A DNA stretch of 64,000 bases from Symbiodinium natans (GCA_905221605.1 CAJNDS010002449.1:60001-124000); one strand, 5' to 3'. Positions 1-11,518 are shown, counted from the first letter of the stretch. Notes: generated from the sequence alone by a model not told the origin. Made by a program: numbers and translations.

Positions 1-946
1 CGTCAAGACAAAGGACGTCGGAAGCATGAATACATTGGAGGTCTATCTTGGGATTTCATGTGGAGTCTGGAGTCACACGCCCTTTGGATTGAGGAATGCC
101 TCCGTACGGAGGATACCTCGTAATCAAGACTGGCGCAGATCAAAATTGCAGCTTTAAAATTCCAATCGGTCTGAGTTGATGACAAAAACGTACGCAGACG
201 AACTGCGCAATGCTATGTGACTATGTATCGAGCTACAGTGAAGGCTAGGCACGTCCATGTGCTCAGCCGCAGATGCCAACATATTTGGCGCACACGTCGG
301 CGTTGGCAACCTACGCTGCGCCACTTTCATCCCTACGAGTCTATAAGGGCATACGGGGGCTGACGAGTAGCACGGGCGTGGCGCACAATCCTAGCAGCCC
401 TAGCACTGCTGATCGAAGCCTCTTTGTATCTAAGCTGATTAAGCCATCACCCCCCCGGTCGCAAGCCTGAAAGACTATTGCCTTTCACCGGGAGCGGGGG
501 GCGGGGGTGGGGCGGGTGTAGGCTGAGGGCGGATTTTGGGAAGACTTTGGGAAGAACACCGCAGCACGCCCGCCTGGCCACACATTCTCGACCACCACGA
601 GCAAAGGTTGGCCCTGGCTGTTTCGAGGTGCTGATGTTCACCTGGAAATCTGACAGATTGATTTCAACACTGACCGACTTCTTGAGGCTGCAACTCTACA
701 GTAGAGCCTGTATTCTGAGCTCGCAAGATGTATGCAAGCACGGCAAATCAGGGCAATGACTTGCACGCAGGAGCCCGCCTTCTCTCTGAGCCAGGCCAAG
801 TGTACCCGCGCCAGCACCCAGGGCGTCCAAGCCACCCAGCTGAAAGGTCGTGCTCGGCATGCCGATCTGCCGGAGGGGGTTCAGGAAAGCTGTGGGACTT
901 GGAGCTTGGGCATGCCATTGTGCAGAGTGCCTTTGGAGAGACAGGG
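1..946. other. no supported gene
   Basis: Only short frames on both strands, none with a recognisable domain or convincing splice pattern. A G-rich patch lies near 490-520. The 3' end of the acidic repeat gene begins at its right edge. Confidence 0.4.
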
Positions 947-1831
947 TTAGGACTTTGGGGAACTTTGCAAAGCCCTCGCCTTCTCGTTGTTCGTGATCGT
1001 ACTGGCTTTTTGCTCGAAAGCCCATTCACTGCTCTCTCTGAGGGGTTCAGCCTTCACAGCCGACTTGCTTGATGTTCTGGACTTCGTCGATCTTGTCTTG
1101 GTGGATTTCGACTTGGTTGACCTCGAAGACGTGACCGGCCTTGTTGACTTTGTCGTTTTTCGCGATTTTGTCACCTTCCTGGAGCTCTTCGAGCCTGAAG
1201 TGACGGAGTGGCGTGCCACTGTGAAGCCAAATGGTTGCGAAACCGATGTGTGAGGTTCCTCGGCTTCGCTGGCCTCTGCCTCCTCAGCAGACGGCTCCTC
1301 GGCTGCAGGCTCCTCGACTTCGCTGGCCTCTGCCTCCTCATCGGACGGCTCTTCGACTTCGCTGGCCTCTTCCTCCCCGGCAGACGGCTCCTCGACTTCC
1401 GTGGCCTCTTCCTCCTCGGCAGATGGCTCCTCGGCCGCAAGCTCTTCGACTTCGCTGGCCTCTGCCTCGTCAGCAGACGGCTCCTCGACTTCGCTGGTCT
1501 CTGCCTCCTCAGCGGACGGCTCGTCGGCTGCAGGCTCCTCGACTTCGCTGGCCCCTGCCTCCTCAGCAGACGGCTCCTCATCTTCGCTGACTTCGGCCTC
1601 TTCAGCTGAGGGCTCCTCGACTTCGCTGGCCTCTTCCTCCTCAGCAGCGAGCTCCTTCACTTCGCTGGTCTCTGCCTGTCCGGAAGACTCCTCCACCTCA
1701 GTGGCTTCTGCCTCGTCTGAGGGCTCCTCCTCGGCTGCGCTGCCCTCTGCCTCTTCAGCCGAAGGCTCCTCCGAGGCGGCGAGGAACTTGAGAGTGCTGT
1801 ACGCCAAAAACGGGGTGAGGCATGTATTCAT
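947..1831 (-). CDS. acidic Glu/Ser/Ala repeat protein with basic C-terminus (3' exon)
   Basis: Open frame of 294 codons. After a short start (MNTCLTPFLAYSTLKFLAAS) come about ten imperfect repeats built on EEPSAEEAEASEVEEP, nearly all Glu, Ser, Ala and Pro. The last 90 residues switch abruptly to Lys/Arg/Ser/Thr (KSRKTTKSTRPVTSSRSTKS type). The result is a strongly acidic block joined to a strongly basic tail, likely disordered. The same EEPSAEEAEASEVEEP module occurs in the exon at 3282-4358, so this is probably the 3' exon of that gene or a neighbouring paralogue. An acceptor-like AG followed by GAG lies near 1780, so the ATG at 1831 need not be the true start. No known domain is visible. 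A matrix, cell-wall or mineral-binding role is inference from composition only. Confidence 0.55.
   Translation of the reverse strand: MNTCLTPFLAYSTLKFLAASEEPSAEEAEGSAAEEEPSDEAEATEVEESSGQAETSEVKELAAEEEEASEVEEPSAEEAEVSEDEEPSAEEAGASEVEEPAADEPSAEEAETSEVEEPSADEAEASEVEELAAEEPSAEEEEATEVEEPSAGEEEASEVEEPSDEEAEASEVEEPAAEEPSAEEAEASEAEEPHTSVSQPFGFTVARHSVTSGSKSSRKVTKSRKTTKSTRPVTSSRSTKSKSTKTRSTKSRTSSKSAVKAEPLRESSEWAFEQKASTITNNEKARALQSSPKS
1255..1760 (-). repeat. coding minisatellite encoding the acidic repeats
   Basis: Tandem degenerate units of about 39-54 bases, visible on the plus strand as recurring CTCCTCGACTTCGCTGGCC and GCCTCCTCAGCAGACGG. Unit length is a multiple of three and the minus-strand frame stays open throughout, which fits selection on a repetitive protein with copy-number turnover. 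Confidence 0.7.
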
Positions 1832-2371
1832 TGCATGAAAAGCTTATGTTGCAAGGATGCTCAACGCATTTTCACGAGTAGCACTGAGCACTGCCGAGGG
1901 GAATAGCCCTTTCGTGGCTGTTCTCAGAGAGCTCACAAACGTGTGCAGTCAGAATGCAAGCAGTCTTGCTTTTTTGTTGGTTTCCACAGGATAGAGGAGT
2001 TCAGACATCAAAGCATGCCATGCCAGGTCGAAAATTCACAAGAGGAATAGCCACTGACTTGTGCAACCCCGGCTGTAGCATTGCGTCCCTGGATCACGCT
2101 GGTTCTCAACGGGCCCCTAAAGCCAGTGATTCCCGGGCAAGACATGCGGAATCACAGGAGCCACTGGGGATGAACAAGATGCTCACAGCCCACGGAAGCT
2201 GCCAAAGTCCTAGGTATTCCTAGGTAGCTTTTCCGCGATCTCTTTGCCGGTGAAGGTTGTTGAGGACGAGCCCGAACCAGGTGTTGCGAAGTAGCTTCAG
2301 GAGGAAGCTTACCGTGCAAACTCCTCGCTGCGAAAATTGATGCACGCCAGTCCGTCCTGCTTGTGATAAGG

Positions 2372-2584
2372 CTATGTTTGGTGACTACAGAGGCCTTGAT
2401 TCAGGAAGCAAAGTGCGCCTGCTCCCCGGAGGGTAATTAAGTCCCGCCCCACTCCCGCAAGCTGCACATAACGGGTGCCTACCATGAACACGTCCTCCAG
2501 GGATTGCAGGGCGGCGAGACTTCCAGCCGCGAGGTTGAGTATGAAGTTGAAAGCATGGTTTTGAACATTTGCCTCGTTTCTCAT
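2372..2584 (-). CDS. candidate exon, unidentified
   Basis: The minus frame contains the protein-like run ALQSLEDVFMVGTRYVQLAG, with alternating hydrophobic and charged residues. No domain is recognised. It sits between the two acidic-repeat exons on the same strand, so it could be an internal exon of that gene or belong to another transcript. Splice ends were not fixed. Confidence 0.3.
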   Translation of the reverse strand: MRNEANVQNHAFNFILNLAAGSLAALQSLEDVFMVGTRYVQLAGVGRDLITLRGAGALCFLNQGLCSHQT

Positions 2585-2984
2585 TATTTAAAGCCCAAGG
2601 CTCATTCATTTACACCGCTTGCAGTTGGGGTTGTGGCCTAGCCGCGTGCGCAGTCATCACCCCGGGACTGTGCCAACGGCAAGCACGCCGTAAAGATGTT
2701 GCAGCCTCAAAGTCGCACATTAAGAACGAGCGTAGTGAGCCCGCCGTAGAAGACTTTTTACAGAAGTGTCTCTGCCCTCACGGTGGATACAAGGAAGGTG
2801 GAAACCATTGTCTCCGTCTGTGCATACTGTGGGTCAGTAGTATAGTATGCAGCAATGTTCCCCTCCCTGCTTGCTATCATCAGCTTTGGTGCGTTGCGGA
2901 AGAACAATCCCAAGGTCGAGAGCATGTGCAATGGATCCTCTATGCAAAGGATGCACTGCTAGCACACCTGATGGGGAACCGGCT

Positions 2985-3090
2985 CTTCATGCACCTGCCC
3001 TTCTCGTGCACGAGGGCGTGCCAGGTGCTGAAGGCCCGTTTCACCGCTACGGCAAAAAGGCACTGATTTTGCTCCGACAAGTTTTTATGG
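2985..3090 (-). CDS. candidate exon, unidentified
   Basis: Short minus frame with the run CLFAVAVKRAFSTWHALVHE followed by a basic stretch. Same strand as the acidic repeat gene and within its span. No family recognised and boundaries uncertain. Confidence 0.25.
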
Positions 3091-3281
3091 CACGGGTAAA
3101 CACCTTGAGAAGACGAAATTAGACCGGGGTGTCCTTCCTGGTGAAGCTCTGTAAATAGCAGCATTTCCAGGTGATTGACGGGCTTGGCTTTGTGTTCTCC
3201 CCACTTGCATCGGCGATTAGCCAGTTGCAAGGCATGTGGATGGAAGCGTGCAAAAAAGGTCCTTTAAACATTCGGCTTCGG

Positions 3282-4774
3282 CTACTTCGACCCAGCGGAG
3301 GCCTTCTTCTTCTCCGCTGACCGCTCTCTCTCTCTCTCTCTCAACAGTTCTTTCGTCCCCTTCTCTCTTCTTCGTCTTCTCCTTCTACGGGGCTTGAGGA
3401 GTAGGGACTCTCTCTCTCTCTCTCCCTCCCTCTCCCTCCCCTCCACTTTGCTGGCCTCTGCCTCTTCAGACGGCTCCTCGGCTGTTGGCTCATCCACTTC
3501 GCTGGCCTCGGCCTCCTCGGCCTCTTGACCTGGCTCCTCCACTGCCTCCGCTTCGCTAGCTTCGCTCGATTCGCTGAGTGCTTCAGGCACTTCAGGCTCA
3601 GCTGAAGGCTCCTCGGCTTCGGGCAGCTCTTTGGGCAGGCCGAAGGGACTTGGGGCAGACTCTGGAGCCTCATCCGCCTCATCCGCCTCATCCGATGGTG
3701 CCTTCTCTGACTCCTCTGTCTCTGCAACCTTTGAGATCGTCTTTGCGGTCCTCCCTTCAGATGCTTGGCTTGACACCTCTGCTGGATCACGGTCGGTTCC
3801 GAAACCAGCCACCCCAGACTCGCTCACGCTGCCCACCACGCTCGTGCCCTGACTTTCCACGGTGTCGCCGGATGCATCGACAGCCTCATCTTCCTGCATG
3901 GCGGCTGTGTCCCCGGCCGCTAAGCACACGCCCTTGTAGCTGATGCAAGCTTCGACGTTCAAGTCGGTGCGGCACTCCTTGAGCCAGGTTTCGCAAGCTT
4001 CCTTACTGGCATGCTTCTGCGCCGTGGCAGGACTCTCCTTGTGGTCACGACTCTCCTTGTGGCTGGACTTCTTCGTAACCTCTTTTGACTCTTTTGCCTG
4101 GGCCACCTCGCGCTCTTTCTTGAGCTGCTTCTTCTTGGCTTTCTTGGACTTCGAGGTTGTGGCATCCGCTTTTTTGTTCGCAGATGTCTCCTCCTTACTG
4201 ACCGACGTCTCTGAGGTCGAAGAGGCCTTCTCGATGTGCTGTCCAGTCACAATCGCCTCGACTGGCTTGTCTAACTTGGCTGGCTCGTTTGCCACTGGCG
4301 AGCTGCTCGCCGGCGAGTTGCTCCACTTATCGTCTGCGGATGTGAAGCCCAGCTTCTCCTTTCACCCCAGTAAGAACAGTCAGTCACATTCGGCCATACG
4401 GAAGACCCGCTCAGACCCACGCAGCTCATTGATGTTCAAAGCTTTACTTCGGGCCAAGGCGCGATCTCCGCATAGTCGTGATGAGGACGCTTCAAGGCCT
4501 CCTCCGTTGTTCGGGAGAGCTCGGCTGCCGAATCAGTGCCGACGGAGCCTGAAGCCGCTGATGCAATGAAGGCGCATGAGATTCGTCTGAGATGTGTTTG
4601 TTGTTACACAGGGCTTACTCAGTGGCTTCAACATCAGTCAAAGGAACTGATGGACAGAAGTTCCTGCGAGGGGAGGTTAGGCATCTGCAGCAGGTTCGTC
4701 GCATCTGCGTTGGATGACTGCGCGTCGCCACTTGCCGCGGCCACTGCCAGGAAAAAGGAAAGAGCCAGGTGCAT
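3282..4774 (-). CDS. secreted acidic repeat protein (signal peptide exon plus acidic exon)
   Basis: A start codon at 4774 opens MHLALSFFLAVAAASGDAQ, a typical signal peptide with hydrophobic core and small residues at the cleavage site. A possible donor after a CAG at 4664 (GA-type) and an acceptor AAAG/GAG at 4359/4358 would join it in phase 0 to the long frame running down to 3282. That exon has a Lys/Ser/Thr-rich start, one short Cys-containing segment (CETWLKECRTDLNVEACISY) and then acidic EEPSAEEAEASEVEEP-type repeats. Past about 3450 the frame enters a GA-rich tract encoding Arg/Glu runs; that part is probably intron, with a donor near the GTGGAG at about 3450. The product should enter the secretory pathway. 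Function is unknown; compare the exon at 947-1831. Confidence 0.5.
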
Positions 4775-4829
4775 GGCCCTAGATCGTGGGCGCAACGGTT
4801 CGGTTACCTGGTCAATGCTATCAGCTTGC

Positions 4830-6270
4830 ACCTCAATGTTGCAGCAAGAACTGGTGGCCCTGGTGGCTGGCTCTTCTCTGCCATCAAGGACTTACTTAAG
4901 TGTTCCCCTGCGTCAGAATCCACTGCGCACGCAGGACACAGGATTGAACGAAACGGACCTTGGCTTCCGACTTGTACTCCTGCCATGGGCCGATATACAT
5001 TGCACCACACCTGCACGGTGAATCTGATCTCTGTCTTCGGCTTCGTTGTAGAATTTATGATTTCTGCACTTTCAACTCCTAGCTACACGCTTGGAACCCT
5101 TGTCCCGCCTTGCCCGAGCAACTGGGGCAGTGGATTTGGGATTCTTGGAGGCAACTGGGCCTTCTCTTGAAACCCTGCTGAAACTGGAGTAGCTTTCGAG
5201 TTGCGTGTCTAGGGATGCCTAAGCCTTTGGCCCCAGACTCTAGACATGCCCAAAAAATGCCTCAGAACCCGCATTCCTACATCTGGCGAAAGGTGTTGCA
5301 GGAGGTCCTCTGAAGTAAATATCTTTCCATCAGCTTCCCCCCTTCACAGAGCCTACTAAAGCCTCAGCCCGTCTTTGAGCAGGCCATGGCTTCTGAGCCA
5401 ACTCGCTGCAGAACCACGAAGCTTCTAGAACTGACAAATCGAGGCGGCTGGCGATTCCTGCCCTTTCTAGGGAACCCTGTTCAGGCCTCAGGGTAGGGTG
5501 GGTTTTCCTTGTTCACTCCCACCAGCTGGGCGAACCGCACTCCAAGAGGTGAAGTGTCCCGTGTGCCACCCAGGACTTTTTCCACAACGCCGCGCAGTGC
5601 GAGAATGCTGGCGAAGAGGTGCCATTTCAGAATACTGCATGACACTATCTCGGTCATGGTCATGAAGAAGAAGGGGCACCGGAGTCGATCCCCTTCAACG
5701 CTCAGTCCAGCCCCAGCTGACAACTACGTATTCCTGACGGCTACAGCCCCAGTGAGACGGCTCAACACAATCCTTGTTGATGAGCGAGCTGAGGGACGTG
5801 GTGGAAGCAGCTTCGAGACCAGCTCATTGCCGTAGTCTGTCAGGTAGTCGCGGCTACTTCAGTTCTGGCCATGTTGACACGAAAGACTGGAATTCTCACG
5901 TTGCTGGATGCCCACAGCGGCCTTTGGGTCCTCAGTTCTTCTTCTTTTTCTTCGGAGGGCTTCCTGGTCACAGTCTGCTGGTCTACTGAGAATCTACTGT
6001 AGCCGGCTTTATCGGCTTTCCATTGCGCCTGGGTGCATGCAAAGCCCTGCAAGCAACTCGAAGCTTGGAATGGGGCCACGATGTCTGCGTTATCTCAAAT
6101 TGGTTGATCTGCTCAGGGACGGAACCGCCTGCCTCCACCCACCCTTGAAATGGGAGTGTTGGACTCTTTTCGGGTTCGCCTCTCAAACCTCGAATGGAAT
6201 CTTTGAGCCTATGTCGCCGAAGCATCTGGGTGCTGACTTAGTTTACATTGTTCTCGATAGGACCTAGGAT
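4830..6270 (-). other. mostly unassigned; one possible membrane exon near 5500-5690
   Basis: The minus frame at 5500-5690 includes a hydrophobic run (FFFMTMTEIVSCSILKWHLF) followed by ILALRGVVEKVLGGTRDTSP, which reads like a transmembrane exon, but no flanking exon was matched. The rest of the stretch holds nothing I recognise. Confidence 0.25.
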
Positions 6271-6588
6271 TCAGCCGACTTCGTAGGAACTCAGGATGCT
6301 GACGCTCCGGATGTAAGCAAGCTTGGCGGGCTTGTGTAGCACTTCTCCCGCTGCCTGACTCGGAGCTCGACGAGCTAGATGATGACCTTGGGAGGTATGC
6401 AACCGACTTTTGTGCTGCACCTCCGTGGCCTCAGGATTCGATATCGCTTCCTGCTCTGCTCTGCGGGCAAGCGGCGAAGATGACCTGAGCTGCACAACCT
6501 TACGACCTTCAAGGGCTTCAAAAGCTTGAGGTCGACATGCCGAAAGGCCGCCAAAGCTCTCAACCTCTGTTAGCACACACTGGAACAT
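6271..6588 (-). CDS. candidate exon or small ORF, unidentified
   Basis: An ATG-started frame of 105 codons beginning MFQCVLTEVESFGGLSACRP. Composition is protein-like but there is no domain, signal peptide or repeat. It could be a first exon. Strand agrees with the better supported genes. Confidence 0.28.
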   Translation of the reverse strand: MFQCVLTEVESFGGLSACRPQAFEALEGRKVVQLRSSSPLARRAEQEAISNPEATEVQHKSRLHTSQGHHLARRAPSQAAGEVLHKPAKLAYIRSVSILSSYEVG

Positions 6589-6712
6589 GCTGGCTCGACT
6601 AAAGCACTAGGTTGCTCAAGGCCTGAAGTCTACCCTGAAACCCCAAGCGGGACCGAGCGGAACCGTGTGAGGAATTCGATGCATGCACTTCCTGCAAGCA
6701 CGCAGCGAAGAG

Positions 6713-7170
6713 CTCTTCTTCTTGTCCTTCTTTTTTTTGCCTGAAAGTTCTGGCCCATCTCTGAATGGCGTGTGCTGCAAACAGGCTATGTTGATCTAGA
6801 TGTCGCTGTTTGCGGGCCCATGTTGGCTGCCATTTGAAGCCTATCGTTTCTACGCCATCAGTGTTTCCCCTATTGGAAGTGGGCTTTTGGTCAGTTCGGG
6901 AACAATCGACAGATGCAATCTGAGGAGGTCCGAGCTTGGATCAAGGATACGTCCAGCGATCAGCATGCTGCGACCCAGCTGCTTTTCTTCTTATCCTTTT
7001 TCTTTTTGTCTTTCTTCTTCCTCGGAATCAGGAAGGGATGCGGGATGATCATGTGGTAAAGTAGAACTTTGGAGGAAGGGTCCTGCAACCTGCATGCCTC
7101 ATGCCATGTGGGGTTGAGCACGCTGCTTGTCTTTCTTCTTCTTGTCTTTCTTGTCCTTCTTGTCCTTGCA
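6713..7170 (-). CDS. three lysine-rich exon-like blocks
   Basis: Three separate minus-strand blocks (about 7124-7170, 6977-7022 and 6713-6742) each encode a Lys/Asp run: KDKKDKKDKKKKDK, KKKDKKKKDKKKSSW and KKKKDKKKSSS. The second and third are followed by similar short ends (WVAAC then stop; LRAC). The arrangement looks like a duplicated basic-tail exon, spaced about 140 and 270 bases. No domain is recognised. Simple purine-rich repeats can also give lysine runs, so confidence is limited. Confidence 0.35.
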
Positions 7171-8135
7171 TGTGGGTGAAAACTGCGTCCCTTCAGTGGG
7201 CTCGCAGAAGACATGTCACATGCATGGGCTGTTTCTTGCATATTCAGCTGTGGGTGTGACACTGAGCCCTGAAACACAATTACGTTCCCGCCTTCTTTTT
7301 CTTTGGCTGTGGCCTTGGCAAAAAGGCAGAATATAAGCACAGCTTCCGGGTGCTCCATGACATGCAGCCGCAGGGAACTCTTAGAGTGACTGTCCTGGCA
7401 TCCGTTCAGGGTCTAAGTTCGGGGCGCACAGCCCTGTGGCTGCGACACCTTGGCATGGATGGAAGAGCTCAAATTATTCCTAATACTATTATGAATTATG
7501 ATCGTTCTATGTCTTATTGTTCCATAATCTCAATTTTATAAGGTTCATTTAGGCGAGGCACAATGCGAATGTTTGGTCAGCGCGACTTCGGGGGCTTCTG
7601 GACATGCTGCGCCCTCTTTCCCGCTTCAGCCATTTGTCATCACAGCATGTGAGACTCGCACGGGGCCGCGAAGCTTCATGGGCGTCCGAACTTTGCATTT
7701 GCTCTGAGGATGAGCTCATTGCGGGTATGTGGGGTAAAGTGCCATATCTCCGGCCTTCTCAGTCAGGCCAGTAATTATTTCACCATACCCATGCCAAGGG
7801 TACTTTCGTGTCAATGGCAAAAACCTTCTTCGGCAGGGATGACGAGGGCATGCAACAACCCACGCTCTAGATTTACCGGGACCTCATCTGCCAAATGCCC
7901 TGACCCTCAGCTGATGATTCAAAGATACCTGTTATAGAAATACTCGCAATACTAAGTCGAATAAGAAACGACAAGCATGATAATAATAATAATAACAATA
8001 GTAGAAATCTGCACATTCTTAAACAAACAGCTTTCAAGCCCCCGAGATTGCATGAGCATCGCTGGCCCACGGACACGCTCCTGTCTTCAGAGCGTGCGCA
8101 GGCTTTGTTCCGTGTCCACTCACTGGGATTTAACG

Positions 8136-8152
8136 TTTAGGGTTTAGGGTTC
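8136..8152 (+). repeat. interstitial telomere-like repeat
   Basis: Two TTTAGGG units plus a partial third. Confidence 0.6.
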
Positions 8153-8765
8153 TTGAGATAAGTTGACTGGGACTCGTGGAATCCTGCCGAGACATCCCTT
8201 GTAAATTACTCCATTATCAGTGATCTACGTGGCTACTTGCAGCTCTTAGGACTGCTATTGCTGCCTATTTTTTCTTGTGTGTAGTTGCGTTCGGGGCATG
8301 TGCAGATGTAGATAGACTCTAGCGAGCCTAGATAGAGGTTCTGCAGCTATTCGCATGCTCTAAACATCAGTGAGACGGAGCCCCTCGCCCTCCCTTCTTG
8401 AAAAGGCTGGCTGGCGGCACTTCATAAGCCTGGCCTTAAACCTACGCACGTGGCAACATCTGATGTTAACTTCGTCTGGGGTTTGCGGCATTGGCCAAGG
8501 CTGGTTGTGCCCTGATCCGAGTGTCAACTTGCAAGATCTTACCCACACCTTTTTTCTACCAAAGCTCTCTGGCATTGAGCCCTAAAGTTTCTGGCACCAG
8601 CCATCCTGCCACGCGCGAGCCGCGGCCGCGGGGCGCATTTGGCTTGAAGATTCGAGGGCTTTCAGGGGATTCGACAAGTCCTCTCCATGTCTCATGCCCC
8701 ACCACAGTTGGATGCCTGGCATGGCCTTCACCACCACTCCCAATACCCTTATGACCCTTTTGCCC

Positions 8766-8799
8766 CTAAACCTGAACCCTCAACCCTAAACCCTCACGA
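8766..8799 (+). repeat. degenerate CCCTAAA repeat
   Basis: CCCTAAA-type units with variants (CCTGAACCCTCAACCCTAAA), a decayed interstitial telomere repeat. Confidence 0.5.
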
Positions 8800-10074
8800 G
8801 GCGAAGCGGCAGCTGGCAGTCATGGGGAAAAAGAAATGGTTCGGCCCAACCAGCAACATCACGGTGCGCTCCTGGGGAGTTCTTCTTGGTGGGCGCATTC
8901 GTTCGGTAGGTTCTGGCGAAATTTCGGCTTTGTTGGGGGGAGAAGGTGATTGCGTCCCCGTCGCCCACTCAACACCGCTCCAAACTTAGCTCTCCAAGAC
9001 TTCGATTTAACCTGTGCTTTCAGGTTCCAAGCTTGCGGTCTACAGCACAGTTCAGGGTTTGACGTTGAGGGGCCAGTCTTGCTATTGTGGAGCGACCCCA
9101 GGGCCTTAAGGGTCTAGTGAAGGTTTGCAGGGTTCTGGGTTCCAATGTCTGACGTTCCAGATGCGCGCCCAGTTCATCATCCCGCCACTCAAGGTCACGC
9201 TGTGGCGAGCGTTCCGACATGTACAACAGAACTCAGGCTCTGAAACTCAGCTAGGGAGGCACAGCTACGCAGACCCAGTAAACTTTGTTAGGAAAGTTCG
9301 AAGTTCGACGACAGCTGTGGCTTGCAAACAAGATTTGCTCCGCAGACTCTTTCAAAGCGACGCTCCAGACAGCGAAGCTGTTGTGGCAAAAGGCGTGTAA
9401 GTACTGTAGCTGTTCTGGGTTCGCATCCTTCGGCTTGTGTTCCGACCTGGGGAGGACTGCAGTCTGTCCTGTGGCTGTGGATTTTCAGGCCTTTGAAGCG
9501 CCTTGCCAAGTTACTTGGGTCATGGCCCATCTTGCGCGCAACGCTCCAAGACAACACCAGTGGCCGGCTGCTGAGTTTGCTCAACCAAAAGGGGCAAGCG
9601 CAGATCCGGTCACCCGTCCTCTGCCTCATACCCTTGGCACTTCACTTTCCTCGGGCTCGACTGTCTTGAGAACCGAATTTGCACTCACAATCAGCTCTTC
9701 GCAGGCGCTACTCTGGGGTTCTTGGCTTCATGGTCATTCATGCGGCCAGGGCACACAGCCACGCAGCCTTCTGCAAGGCCCTTGGCTTCGAATCGGTCCT
9801 GGAAGGGCCCGTCGTCAACCTACGCATGACCATTTTTCTAAGCAGCTTGACTTACGCTTGGCCATGTCGGCTGCTAAGCAAAAGCGCTATTGTCAGTTCT
9901 CGTGAAAGGCCGAAGCAAGCTGAAATCGATGCCCCCAAGCCATGCCAGGAAGGTTTGAAGACATGTGTGTTGTGGTGTTGTTCGGGGCACGTGTGGGCAA
10001 GCCGATGCTGGCGGGAATTCCGCGTCTGCCTAAGAAGAGCGGGTCGGAATTTTTGGCGTTGTAGGGCTGACTGC

Positions 10075-10152
10075 TTAGTTAGACTTGGGGTCCTCTGCGG
10101 CGTGGGACAACTGCACTGGCTGCTTGTTGTTGTCCAGCTGCATGACCTCCAC
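10075..10152 (-). CDS. C-terminal exon of an unidentified gene
   Basis: A strong acceptor (TTTCCAG) ends at 10153. The exon then reads VEVMQLDNNKQPVQLSHAAE and a few more residues before TAA at 10075-10077. The charged, non-repetitive composition and clean splice signal make this a likely terminal exon. It joins in phase 0 to the exon at 10294-10347 across an intron that contains an interstitial telomere repeat. No domain is visible in so short a piece. Confidence 0.5.
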   Translation of the reverse strand: MEVMQLDNNKQPVQLSHAAEDPKSN

Positions 10153-10176
10153 CTGGAAAGGACCACATTCCTACTG

Positions 10177-10199
10177 GGGTTTAGGGTTTAGGGTTTAGG
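10177..10199 (+). repeat. interstitial telomere-like repeat in an intron
   Basis: About three TTTAGGG units, with a further degenerate TTTAGGG near 10203. It lies within the proposed 10153-10293 intron, just upstream of the acceptor on the transcript strand. Confidence 0.65.
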
Positions 10200-10293
10200 C
10201 ATTTTAGGGTTTCGGGTTCAGGGCTGAACCTTGCTTTCACGCCTTGCAGCCAACGCCAAAATATTAGCTCCAAACCCCCTCGCCTGCCTCTGC

Positions 10294-10347
10294 CTGCTCA
10301 AGGGCATGGCGTTCTTCGGCGGCCCAATCGATGATGCCAAACATTTC
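10294..10347 (-). CDS. internal exon of the same unidentified gene
   Basis: The acceptor GCAG precedes 10347. The frame reads EMFGIIDWAAEERHALEQ and ends at a GC-type donor (CAG/GCAGAG) at 10294/10293. Joined to 10152 in phase 0 it gives a continuous acidic, helix-like sequence. A longer version ending after AEAGE is possible if another donor is used. Confidence 0.42.
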
Positions 10348-11089
10348 CTGCTTTCTTGTCTTGCTTCGAGAGGGCCCAAGGCATCAAGGTCACCCCAAGT
10401 CTGGTGAATCGGCACAGGAAAAGGGGCAGGACACCATGTAGGCATCTGTGATTGCTTTTTGAACTTGAGCCGTATTGACAGTGTTAGTGTTAGGCTGTCG
10501 AATCCGGGATTCTTATGCGCCGCTACACCTCGCGACTGATGGGATAACCTCAAGGTGCGACCCTGAAGGGGGGGTGAAGCCCCGATCACAAAGCGTAGAG
10601 GTCAGTATAGGTACGGCCACAAGTTAGCTTGGGAGAAGAAAAATGTCGAACTGGCATGTACATCTTATATCCGACGTTCTCATCTCATCCTTGTACTTAC
10701 AATCATCCAGCCCGTATATCCATCTGAAATGGGGTTGAAACTGAAATGTCATGTCAACTCATCTACCCTGCCCCTTGCTACTTTTGTTCATCGCGCTGAA
10801 TAGGTCCTCCGACGCCTTGGGCAGCTCGTCCGGGCAACGGAAGACATGGATCGACAGCGAGGCCTGCGCCTCCACTTATCCGAAAGCAACGCGGAACGAC
10901 GTCTCAAGTACTAGTAAGTCAGTGAGTATGTACCTATGTATCTATGCACGCGCTGTGCGCCTTGTCTCGCCCTACTCTGGACCATCGGACCCGGAATCCT
11001 CCAAACCTATACCACCGGAACTTAAAACCCCATCACCCAGCCTTGAGACCTTTCGAGCCCCGTTTAAGAGCCCCGTTTTGAGGCCTGGC

Positions 11090-11347
11090 CTTGGGTAAGA
11101 GCTTGACGGTGAGGTCTGTCAGCCCTTGGTCGAGACTCTTGAGGTCGGTCGACAGCAAGGAGACCTCTGGGCAGGAATTGTGGATGTCGGGAAAGGCGTT
11201 GTCAAGGACTTCTCCCAGCCACAAACCCCATGCCGTACTGCAGGTGACATCGCCAGCTGACGTCAGCTCGCGCACAGCCCGCGAAACACAACCGAATCCT
11301 TTGGGAGCCCAAAGTTGCAGGATGTGCAGCAGAAGTTTGGGGCCGCC
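11090..11347 (-). CDS. internal exon of an unidentified gene
   Basis: The minus frame is open for 86 codons between an AG/GGC acceptor (11348/11347) and an AAG/GC donor (11090/11089), phase 0 at both ends. It starts GGPKLLLHILQLWAPKGF and includes CSTAWGLWLGEVLDNAFPDI and LLSTDLKSLDQGLTDLTVKL, suggesting amphipathic helices. It could belong to the same gene as the exons at 10.1-10.35 kb. Function not recognised. Confidence 0.45.
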
Positions 11348-11518
11348 CTACACCCTGGCACCCAGCTGGCACCAAACCTCCCAGAAGGTCTCGCCAGCTG
11401 CCGAACGCAAGCCCTGGTAGAGCTCATGAAGCCTAAAACCCGATTCCCGACTGCTAAGGCAATGCCGGAAAACCTCGGTGCCGTGAAAGAAGTCGGTTTC
11501 CGCCACCTTTCCGTGCAA

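Larger units (their letters stand above)
7360..9990. other. no supported gene
   Basis: An AT-richer stretch (7470-7560) and two short telomere-like patches (8136-8152 and 8766-8799). Frames at 9285-9905 overlap on both strands without protein-like character. Nothing recognised. Confidence 0.35.

Noticed and set aside
3943-4569. 208-codon plus-strand frame
   Set aside because: Antisense to the acidic repeat exon; its Ser/Leu/Phe-rich content mirrors the Glu/Lys-rich coding strand.
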